Source: Clostridia bacterium
GTDB taxonomy: Bacteria; Bacillota; Clostridia; Oscillospirales; QAKW01
Assembly (NCBI GenBank): GCA_017442025.1
Contig: JAFSBD010000076.1
Location: 1 to 16,136, forward strand
Length of the DNA stretch: 16,136 nt
Reading direction: 5' to 3'
In this document: positions 7,316-13,183 of the stretch, one piece after another
Layout of the letters: each line of letters opens with the position of its first letter
Position numbering within the stretch: position 1 is the first letter of the stretch
Made by a program: the position numbers and the translations under genes
The notes under the pieces: model-generated
What the model saw: the letters and a program-made list of their open reading frames with translations, nothing else
Database searches by the model: none
What the model was told of the DNA's origin: nothing

Positions 7316-8707
7316 ATGAATTGTTTGGGAATCGATTTCGGAACAACATCGGTTAAATCTGCGTTATATAACGAAAATATGCAGGTGCTTGCATCCTCCT
7401 GCGAGGAATACGCGTTGAAAACCGCCGGCGATAGGGTGGAGCTGGAGGCGGAAAAATATTGGAAACTGCTTCAAAATGTCTTGGGGCAGATCCGAGAGCC
7501 CATCGATTGCCTGGCCATCGACACCCAATGCGAGACCCTCATCCTATGCGATGAAGAGGGTAGTCCTTTACGGGATGCCATTGTCTGGCTGGATAATCGG
7601 GCCGCCGAAGAGGCGGAGATGATCCAAAAGCATTTCGGTAATCAACGCATTTATGAGATCACCGGCCAGCCGGAGGTTACCGCTACCTGGCCTGCCTGCA
7701 AGCTTTTATGGGTCAAGCGGCATGAGCCGGAAGTTTGGGCCAAAACCAAAAAGATCTTTTTGCTGGAGGATTACCTTCTCTATAAACTGACCGGTCGGTT
7801 TGTGGGGGAAAAGACCTTGCAATCCTCTACCATCTATTTTGATATCAAAAAAGGATGCTGGTGGAAGGAGATGCTGGACTATATCGGCATCGGGGAAGAG
7901 CAACTCCCTGCCTTGGTGGAATCGGCGGAATATGTGGGGGATTATAAGGGTATTAAAGTCATCACCTCGGCCATCGACCAGATCGCCGGTGCCATCGGCG
8001 CAGGGGTGGTGAAGGAGGGGATCATCAGCGAAATGACCGGAACAACCATGGTCATCTACGTTCCCTCCAAGGAGATGCCCCCCTTCCAACCCGATAGCAT
8101 CGTTCCCTGCCATTATTGCTATGATGGCAATTATTGCCTGCTCTCCTGGAGTCCCACCGCGGGGATGGCGCTGAAATGGTTCCGCGATGCCTTCCTCCAA
8201 GGAATGGATTTCAGGGAGATTGATCAAATGGCGAAGGAGATCCCGGTGGGGAGCGGCGGCGTTACTTTCCTGCCCTATCTTTGCGGATCCACCATGCCCA
8301 AATATAATCCGCGGGCAAGAGGGAGCTTCACCGGCATTACTTCCGAGCATACGCCCGCCCATTTTGCCCGCGCGATCATGGAATCCATCGCTTGCATGCT
8401 GAAGAACAACCTGGACTATCTGAATGTTCCGGTGGAGGAGATCCGCATTATGGGAGGCGGAGCCAAAAGTCCCTTATGGTGCGAAATGAAAGCCAACCTT
8501 ACCGGCAAGAAACTGATCACCCTCAAGGATCAGGAAACCGCCTGCCTGGGCTCTGCCATTCTGGCAGGGGTTGGCGGTGGTGCCTTTGCATCGGTGGAAG
8601 AAGCCTGCAAGGCCATTCGCACCGATAAGGAATATCTGCCCGACGGCACCGATTACTCTGCGGTTTATGAAGGATTCTTAAAATACGATCAATTACTGAA
8701 CAATTAA
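7316..8707 (+). CDS. FGGY-family carbohydrate kinase
   Basis: A 463-residue ATP-dependent sugar or polyol kinase of the FGGY family (actin-like ATPase fold, two domains). The phosphate-1 loop is GIDFGTTSVKS at 5-15. The substrate-side segment AIVWLDNRA is at 88-96, and the likely catalytic base is Asp221 in SAIDQIAGAIGAG. MTGTTM (240-245) and a C-terminal adenosine loop MGGGAKSPLW complete the set. The start at 7316 has TGAGGAAT upstream; the frame stays open back to 7253, but that stretch is the promoter. The xylulokinase-type GQMHG motif is replaced by DTQCETLIL (69-77), so xylulose is not assured as substrate. It stands alone between terminator and divergent promoter, with no sugar transporter or isomerase beside it, so the pathway is unknown. 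Confidence 0.92.
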   Translation: MNCLGIDFGTTSVKSALYNENMQVLASSCEEYALKTAGDRVELEAEKYWKLLQNVLGQIREPIDCLAIDTQCETLILCDEEGSPLRDAIVWLDNRAAEEAEMIQKHFGNQRIYEITGQPEVTATWPACKLLWVKRHEPEVWAKTKKIFLLEDYLLYKLTGRFVGEKTLQSSTIYFDIKKGCWWKEMLDYIGIGEEQLPALVESAEYVGDYKGIKVITSAIDQIAGAIGAGVVKEGIISEMTGTTMVIYVPSKEMPPFQPDSIVPCHYCYDGNYCLLSWSPTAGMALKWFRDAFLQGMDFREIDQMAKEIPVGSGGVTFLPYLCGSTMPKYNPRARGSFTGITSEHTPAHFARAIMESIACMLKNNLDYLNVPVEEIRIMGGGAKSPLWCEMKANLTGKKLITLKDQETACLGSAILAGVGGGAFASVEEACKAIRTDKEYLPDGTDYSAVYEGFLKYDQLLNN

Positions 8708-8729
8708 CGGAAATATACGTTAAAAAATG

Positions 8730-8773
8730 AAAGGATCCCCCCATTCACCTTTTGGTGAATGGGGGGATCCTTT
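8730..8773. terminator. Strong bidirectional terminator between kinase and flotillin genes
   Basis: A perfect 20-bp stem (8730-8749/8754-8773) with TTTT loop and a core of six consecutive G/C pairs. The T-rich tract is better on the minus side (TTTCATTTTTT), where it would end the flotillin operon; on the plus side the tail is only TTT. A small 6-bp inverted repeat (TTAACG/CGTTAA, 8704-8723) precedes it over the kinase stop codon. Confidence 0.9.
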
Positions 8774-8803
8774 ATGTGAGAGAGAAAAATATATTTAGAC
8801 GGT

Positions 8804-10222
8804 TTATTCGCTCAGTGCTTCCCCTTCGGTTGCAGGCTCGGCTACGGGCTCGGCCGCAGGCTCGGCAACCTTTTGCCCAAGCAGAGAGGGCAGTTGCATA
8901 CCGGCCATGGCAAAGACCTCATCCAGAGGGGGAACCGATTTCATCATGCCGGAAATAAAGTTTGCGGTGGAGGTCTTTCCGTCGCCGTTCTGGCCGCCGT
9001 CCCAAACGGTAACCTTATCGATCTTAATGTTTTTAACAGCATCGACCTGAACGCGCATCAGATCTTCCAGCTTATCGGCGATCAGCAGCTTGAGGGCGGC
9101 TTCGGCATCGCCATTTGCAGATTTAACGATCTCGGCAAAACCGGCTGCTTGCTTTTTGAGGATCTCTTCCACACCGCGTGCTTCCGCTTCCATCTTGGCA
9201 AAGATCGCGTCTGCCTCACCCTTGGCCTTTCTGCGGATCTGCTCTGCTTCCGCTTCGGCGGCAAGCTCCATTTCTTTTTTCTTGGCTTCCGCACGAACGA
9301 TGACGTCTGCCTCGAGGGTGGCCTGCTCTTTATCGCGTCTGGCGCGCTCTGCGGCTTGCTCTGCAGCATAGGATTCTTCCAGAGCCTTCGCGGCTTGGGT
9401 CTTTTCGGCGGTGGTGGCGATTTTGAGCGCCTCAGCTTCTTTTTCTTTCAGTGCCGCTTCCGACATAGCGATCTTCATCTTGGCCTCGTTTTCACCTTCG
9501 ATGGCAAGAGAATCCGCTTTAGAAACTTCAATTCTTTGCTCTTTCTTCGCGTTGGCTTCACCGATCGAACCTTCCCGATCCTGCTCGGCAACGCTCTTTT
9601 TCGCGTCGTTGATCGCCTTTGCGGCGGCCTCTTTACCGAGGGCCGCGATGTAGCCCGATTCGTCGCTGATATCGGTTACGTTCACGTTGATCAGGCGCAG
9701 ACCGATCTTTTTCAGTTCGGTCTCCACGTTTTCGCTGACAGCTGCAAGGAATTTATCGCGGTTGGTGTTGATCTCCTCGATGTCCATGGTGGCGATGATC
9801 AAACGCAACTGACCGAAGATAATATCCTTGGAAAGTTCCTGGATCTCGGAGAGCTGAAGTCCCAAAAGACGCTCGGCCGCATTCTGCATAACGCCCGGCT
9901 CGGTGGAGATACCTACCGTAAATCTGGAGGGAACGTCGATACGGATGTTCTGCTTGGAGAGGGCGTTTTTCAGATCGACCTGAATGGAGATGGGGGTCAG
10001 ATCCAAATAGGCATAGGACTGGAACACCGGAATAACAAATTCTGCACCGCCGTGGATACATTTTGCGCTACGGTTAGTGCCGTCCTTGTTTTTGCCGATG
10101 GAGCCATAGACGACCATGATCTTATCCGACGGGCATTTTCTGTATCTGGAGCAGATCCAAACAAGGAACGACACCAGGATCAGTACCAGCGCACAGATAA
10201 GAATGATGATTTGAGAGTTCAT
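8804..10222 (-). CDS. floT: Flotillin (FloT/YuaG-like membrane microdomain protein)
   Basis: A 472-residue flotillin. It has an N-terminal membrane segment (about residues 4-24), then an SPFH domain with CIHGGAEFVIPVFQSYAYLDLTP, and an RLINVNVTDISDESGYI end. A very long Ala/Glu/Lys-rich coiled coil with the flotillin EA repeats follows at about 190-370. The C-terminal region carries KIDKVTVWDGGQ and a variable Pro-containing tail with AEP repeats (AEPAAEPVAEPATEG). Flotillins scaffold functional membrane microdomains in Bacillota and work with an NfeD-type partner (YuaF in Bacillus subtilis). That partner is the gene directly upstream here, 21 bases away. The ATG has GGAGGAAC upstream. The gene symbol is given by analogy to B. 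subtilis FloT; the family assignment is secure. Confidence 0.95.
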   Translation of the reverse strand: MNSQIIILICALVLILVSFLVWICSRYRKCPSDKIMVVYGSIGKNKDGTNRSAKCIHGGAEFVIPVFQSYAYLDLTPISIQVDLKNALSKQNIRIDVPSRFTVGISTEPGVMQNAAERLLGLQLSEIQELSKDIIFGQLRLIIATMDIEEINTNRDKFLAAVSENVETELKKIGLRLINVNVTDISDESGYIAALGKEAAAKAINDAKKSVAEQDREGSIGEANAKKEQRIEVSKADSLAIEGENEAKMKIAMSEAALKEKEAEALKIATTAEKTQAAKALEESYAAEQAAERARRDKEQATLEADVIVRAEAKKKEMELAAEAEAEQIRRKAKGEADAIFAKMEAEARGVEEILKKQAAGFAEIVKSANGDAEAALKLLIADKLEDLMRVQVDAVKNIKIDKVTVWDGGQNGDGKTSTANFISGMMKSVPPLDEVFAMAGMQLPSLLGQKVAEPAAEPVAEPATEGEALSE

Positions 10223-10243
10223 AATTGTTCCTCCATTTTTAAT

Positions 10244-10903
10244 TTATTTTCGTTTAACGACAAGACTGGTCTGGCCGCTAACACCGACAACGATAATTTC
10301 GCAGCCGGTCGGAATGGCCTCGGTCTCATCGGTAACCGCATTTCGTTCCACGTAGGCGCCCTGAAGCATAACATGGACCTTTCCTTCGCCGGTGCGGGAA
10401 GGGGGGATGGTGAGGTGCACCTTGCCTGCGGCACCCACCGCGTTGCGATTGTCTGCAGTTCCGTTGCTGCGTAATTTCATGACAGAACGGAACAAATAAG
10501 CGATGATAAACATCATGGCAAAACCGCAGATTGCGGCGATGGGCAAGGTGATGAACAGATTTAGCCCTGCCTCCTGCAGAACAACACCCACCCAGCCGAA
10601 AATAACCAAAAAAGCGATGATGCCCCGAACCGTAAAGATGTGCAGACTTTCAAGGCCCGCCAAGTCGGGGGTTTCGGTGATCGCATCTTCGCCGAAAATA
10701 CCGCCGTCTATATCGGCATCGGACAGATCAACATCCATATCGGTGTCGGGAAGATCCATGTCGAGATCGCCGTCGGCATCGTTTTCAAACCCAAAAAACA
10801 TCAGTACCGTTTGGATCAGTAATATGAGTGTCGCGGGGATCGCAATGCAGTAAAACACCTGCGATGCCAATTCTAAAGAATTCCACCATTCAATGAATGC
10901 CAT
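10244..10903 (-). CDS. NfeD-like membrane protein with Asp-rich loop (flotillin partner, YuaF-like)
   Basis: A 219-residue protein with one membrane helix near residues 15-37, an acidic segment at 40-73, two or more helices at about 88-138 and a C-terminal OB-fold-like domain (about 155-219). The last contains AAGKVHLTIPPSR, GKVHVMLQGAYVER, IPTGCEIIVVGVSGQTSLVV. This layout fits the NfeD1b/YuaF group that accompanies flotillins. The acidic loop has Asp at almost every second residue (12 Asp between 42 and 66), reminiscent of divalent-cation-binding segments, though no EF-hand is present. AAAGGAAA lies upstream of the ATG. It sits 15 bases after the DUF1836 gene and 21 bases before flotillin, so the three form one operon. 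Confidence 0.88.
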   Translation of the reverse strand: MAFIEWWNSLELASQVFYCIAIPATLILLIQTVLMFFGFENDADGDLDMDLPDTDMDVDLSDADIDGGIFGEDAITETPDLAGLESLHIFTVRGIIAFLVIFGWVGVVLQEAGLNLFITLPIAAICGFAMMFIIAYLFRSVMKLRSNGTADNRNAVGAAGKVHLTIPPSRTGEGKVHVMLQGAYVERNAVTDETEAIPTGCEIIVVGVSGQTSLVVKRK

Positions 10904-10918
10904 ATTGTATTTCCTTTC

Positions 10919-11476
10919 TTAAAATTCCAAAGTTGAAAGAATCTCTTTCGCCGAATCCCGAAGCCGAGATGCGGCGTGGGCATAAAACATTACCTGCAAG
11001 ATGCGGATCAGTTTGGTTTTAGCCCCCGGCATTTGTTCTTCAAAGCCTTCGGCTGCCGTCTGCGCCGCGCGTAATACCGACGCTTGATCGGATGGATCGA
11101 TCTTCTGATCGGAGATCATATCCACATAGCGGTGATAAAGATCATCATCGCGGATCAGATCGTCGGTTGTGTCTTCGATCTTGCCGCCGATGACATGGAT
11201 CAAATTGCAGATCGCTTCGATCTGCAACGATTCCCGCAGCATATTGATGATGACGATTCTTGCAAACTGTTCCTTTGAATAAAGCTTTTTGACAGGAGGG
11301 GTGATGAATTTTCGCCTCACCCAGTTTTGAATCAGGTATGGCTCAAGCCCGGTCATATTGGATACTTGCGATAGTGTGATGCCTCCGGCAGCAAAAATAC
11401 CGTCAAACAAGATCTTGGAGCTTCCTTTGCTTAGGGAAAGAACCTCGATCGTTGTCCCCGGATAGGTTGTTGCCAT
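10919..11476 (-). CDS. DUF1836-domain protein, likely regulator of the flotillin operon
   Basis: A 185-residue protein of the DUF1836 family. The diagnostic stretch is GGITLSQVSNMTGLEPYLIQ followed by NWVRRKFITPPVKKLYSKEQ (31-70). It reads like a MerR-type winged helix-turn-helix: 'LSQVSNMTGL' helix, 'YLIQNWVRR' recognition helix, then a wing and a helix that begins at YSKEQ. The C-terminal 100 residues are helical and acidic with no recognised ligand motif. It is the first gene of the minus-strand operon, with an excellent ribosome site (GGAGGTGA) before the ATG at 11476. Its position in front of nfeD-flotillin, and the paired palindromes just upstream, suggest autoregulation of this operon. 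DNA binding is inferred from the fold-like motif, not shown. Confidence 0.85.
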   Translation of the reverse strand: MATTYPGTTIEVLSLSKGSSKILFDGIFAAGGITLSQVSNMTGLEPYLIQNWVRRKFITPPVKKLYSKEQFARIVIINMLRESLQIEAICNLIHVIGGKIEDTTDDLIRDDDLYHRYVDMISDQKIDPSDQASVLRAAQTAAEGFEEQMPGAKTKLIRILQVMFYAHAASRLRDSAKEILSTLEF

Positions 11477-11507
11477 CTAATCACCTCCGGTAAGTTTCTT
11501 TGATTAT

Positions 11508-11536
11508 ATTTTATCGCACAATCGGTTGACGGTCAA
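11508..11536 (-). promoter_or_regulatory. Proximal leftward promoter (P1) of the DUF1836-NfeD-flotillin operon
   Basis: On the minus strand, TTGACC at 11536-11531 and TAAAAT at 11513-11508 are separated by 17 bases, just upstream of the GGAGGTGA site. A dyad ACAATC...GATTGT (11518-11523 and 11549-11554 on the plus strand) spans the -35 area and spacer. A perfect TATAAT also exists at 11508-11503 but has no -35 box at normal distance. Confidence 0.65.
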
Positions 11537-11587
11537 TAGAAATCGAATGATTGTTAAAATAATCTTTATCGAATCGGGAGGTGAAAA

Positions 11588-11629
11588 ATGATGGTTTTGA
11601 TTCCAATATTTTCAAAGAACCATTTTTAG
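11588..11629 (+). CDS. Candidate 13-residue leader peptide
   Basis: The sequence GGGAGGTGA (11577-11585, close to the perfect anti-16S complement) is followed at short spacing by ATG ATG and a 13-codon frame, MMVLIPIFSKNHF, ending in TAG. A possible extended -10 promoter (TG-T-TAAAAT, 11552-11560) lies just upstream, and the 16-bp hairpin at 11642-11678 lies 12 bases after the stop. The layout resembles a leader-peptide/hairpin arrangement ahead of the glycan operon. The peptide has no run of one amino acid that would betray classical attenuation. It may equally be the relic of a lost gene start. With only three codons between SD end and ATG and no homologue recognised, this is tentative. Confidence 0.3.
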   Translation: MMVLIPIFSKNHF

Positions 11630-11631
11630 AC

Positions 11632-11660
11632 ATTTTACCACATAATCACGCGATTGTCAA
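11632..11660 (-). promoter_or_regulatory. Distal leftward promoter (P2), similar in sequence to P1
   Basis: On the minus strand, TTGACA at 11660-11655 and TAAAAT at 11637-11632 have the ideal 17-base spacing. The -35 box sits in the loop and inner arm of the 16-bp palindrome at 11642-11678, so a protein bound to the palindrome would cover the promoter. Aligned without gaps over 47 bases, P1 and P2 regions match at 33 positions by my count, including TATTGAC and TAAAAT. Confidence 0.6.
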
Positions 11661-11678
11661 TAACAATCGCGTGATTAT
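11642..11678. repeat. 16-bp perfect palindrome, candidate operator or hairpin
   Basis: ATAATCACGCGATTGT (11642-11657) and its exact complement at 11663-11678 flank a CAATA loop. A degenerate relative lies at about 11518-11554. The tail TTTTAAGG on the plus side is too short to make a convincing terminator. The overlap with promoter P2 favours an operator, but an RNA hairpin after the 13-codon ORF cannot be excluded. Confidence 0.75.
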
Positions 11679-11774
11679 TTTAAGGTGCAGGGATGGTTTT
11701 TGCAGAAGAATTTAATGTAATTTCCACATAATTAAGTCGCATACGGCATGTTTTTTAAACATTATTAATAATTG

Positions 11775-11803
11775 TTGACTTACATTTTAAAATGAGGTAT
11801 AAT
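11775..11803 (+). promoter_or_regulatory. Promoter of the glycan operon
   Basis: TTGACT at 11775-11780 and TATAAT at 11798-11803 are 17 bases apart. AGGAG at 11832-11836 precedes the ATG at 11844. Confidence 0.88.
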
Positions 11804-11843
11804 ATATTAAATATGACTTTCTATAGAGATTAGGAGTTAAAAA

Positions 11844-12524
11844 ATGAATTATTTAGTTGTTGTTGCCCATCCGGATGATGAGGTTTTGGGCGCGGGGGCG
11901 ACTATCAAAAAGCTGACTGACGAGGGACATATTGTTGATGTTTGCATAATGTCAACTGAGGCGAGAGCAAGAGCGGCCAGACCTGAGGATCATGAACTTA
12001 CGCAGGACATGGAATCCAGTTCTGAAATTCTCGGAATAAGAAAGACCTTTCATGGAACTTTCCCGAATATCGAGATGAACACAATATCCCACTTGCATCT
12101 TGTTCAGTATATAGAAACGGTCATAATCGAATCAAAGCCCGATGTAGTGATTACACATCACGCGGCTGATACGAATAATGACCACTTGCAGACCTCAATT
12201 GCCTGCCAGGCAGCTTTTCGCATTTTTCAAAGACGCGAAGACGTTAAGCCTATTCAAGAACTTTGGTTTATGGAGGTGCTTTCCTCTACCGAATGGAATG
12301 TGAATTCTTCGCGTAATTCGTTTAATCCAAACCTTTTCGTTGAGGTCGGCAAAGAGCGTATTGACAAAAAGCTCGAAGCACTTTCAATGTATAGAGGAGT
12401 TATGCGGGATTATCCCCATCCCAGAAGTCATGAATCTATTAAAGGACTTGCTGCTTATAGGGGAACTCAGGCAAAGTGCAATTATTCTGAAGCGTTTGAA
12501 TGTGTGTTCAGGAGAATGATTTGA
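11844..12524 (+). CDS. PIG-L-family N-acetylglucosaminyl deacetylase
   Basis: A 226-residue zinc hydrolase of the PIG-L/LmbE family. The metal motif AHPDDE is at 8-13 (His9, Asp12 as ligands). The second motif is ITHHAADTNNDH at 103-114, whose last His is the usual third ligand. The C-terminal HPRSHESIKGLAAYRG is typical of the fold. Members remove acetyl groups from GlcNAc in GPI precursors, mycothiol, bacillithiol or glycan intermediates. As first gene of a glycan operon it most likely de-N-acetylates a sugar in the growing lipid-linked glycan or a nucleotide sugar; the resulting free amine could be a point for later modification. The stop codon overlaps the next start by one base (TGATG), showing tight coupling. 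The catalytic residues are intact. Confidence 0.92.
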   Translation: MNYLVVVAHPDDEVLGAGATIKKLTDEGHIVDVCIMSTEARARAARPEDHELTQDMESSSEILGIRKTFHGTFPNIEMNTISHLHLVQYIETVIIESKPDVVITHHAADTNNDHLQTSIACQAAFRIFQRREDVKPIQELWFMEVLSSTEWNVNSSRNSFNPNLFVEVGKERIDKKLEALSMYRGVMRDYPHPRSHESIKGLAAYRGTQAKCNYSEAFECVFRRMI

Positions 12525-13183
12525 TGTACAAAAAATACATAAAGAGATTTTTAGATATTGTCTTCTCCGGAATGGGTATGCTTTTGCTTTCTTGGGTTTA
12601 TCTCATTGTTGCGATCATTGTCGCTGTGGCTTTGGGGCGGCCGATTCTTTACAGTCAGGAAAGAATCGGAAAGAATGGCAAACCGTTTAGACTTTATAAA
12701 TTCCGTTCAATGACAAATGCGAAAGATGAAAACGGGCAACTATTGGATGAACAAGAGCGTCTTACAAAAGTAGGCGCTCTTCTTAGAAGCCTGTCTATTG
12801 ACGAACTACCTGAATTATGGTCTATATTTAAGGGTGAAATGTCGATCGTTGGTCCGAGACCGCTTCCCACCTATTACGGGCCGTATTTTACCGAAGAAGA
12901 ATTTAAGCGTCATAATGTTCGAGGTGGACTTATTCCGCCGGACAGTTTATCTTACAAAGCATATACCACCTATGAAGAACAGTTTAAATATGAAGTAGAT
13001 TATGCAGAGAATGTTTCGTTTTTGCTTGATCTAAAGGTGATTATCAGTACTTTTTATGTAATTTTTTTAAGAATCAAAACCGATTATGGTTCCGATTTTG
13101 ATAGGCCTCATCTGAGTATATACAGAAAAGACATGAATATAGAACATGGCACCAATGAAAATGAAGAGGTAATAAAAGTATGA
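12524..13183 (+). CDS. Monotopic phosphoglycosyl transferase (initiating sugar transferase)
   Basis: A 219-residue small-type phosphoglycosyl transferase that would transfer a sugar-1-phosphate from a UDP-sugar to undecaprenyl phosphate, starting glycan synthesis at the inner membrane face. There is a re-entrant hydrophobic helix at about 9-36, FRLYKFRSM (55-63) and the catalytic Asp-Glu pair in SIDELPE (91-97). VGPRPL follows at 109-114. The start at 12524 is preferred over 12500: AGGAGA lies eight bases upstream and it overlaps the previous stop. Downstream of VGPRPL, the usual 'RPGITGWAQV' is replaced by RGGLIPPDSLSYKAY (133-147) and EEQFKYEVDYAEN, a divergent acceptor-side segment. The end overlaps the next gene by four bases (ATGA). 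Confidence 0.92.
   Translation: MYKKYIKRFLDIVFSGMGMLLLSWVYLIVAIIVAVALGRPILYSQERIGKNGKPFRLYKFRSMTNAKDENGQLLDEQERLTKVGALLRSLSIDELPELWSIFKGEMSIVGPRPLPTYYGPYFTEEEFKRHNVRGGLIPPDSLSYKAYTTYEEQFKYEVDYAENVSFLLDLKVIISTFYVIFLRIKTDYGSDFDRPHLSIYRKDMNIEHGTNENEEVIKV

Larger units (their letters stand above)
11477..11843. other. Regulatory intergenic region between flotillin and glycan operons
   Basis: A 367-base AT-rich region separating two divergent operons. It contains a leftward promoter next to the DUF1836 gene, a second similar leftward promoter on a 16-bp palindrome, a 13-codon ORF on the plus strand, and the rightward glycan-operon promoter. Bases about 11685-11770 hold nothing I recognise; a 12-codon frame there (ATG at 11693) lacks a convincing ribosome site. 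Confidence 0.7.

Noticed and set aside
8825..8870. Possible tandem DNA repeat at the flotillin 3' end
   Set aside because: It is short, imperfect and explained by the AEP-repeat protein tail; such linkers vary commonly in flotillins.
8873..10474. A 533-codon open frame on the plus strand across the flotillin and NfeD genes
   Set aside because: It begins with TTG, has no ribosome site, spans two real genes antisense and an intergenic gap, and gives a Phe/Leu-rich low-complexity product. It is a shadow of the Ala/Glu/Lys-rich coiled coil.
12500..12523. Earlier ATG for the phosphoglycosyl transferase
   Set aside because: It lies inside the PIG-L gene without a ribosome site. ATG 12524 has AGGAGA upstream and the typical KKYIKRFLDI start.
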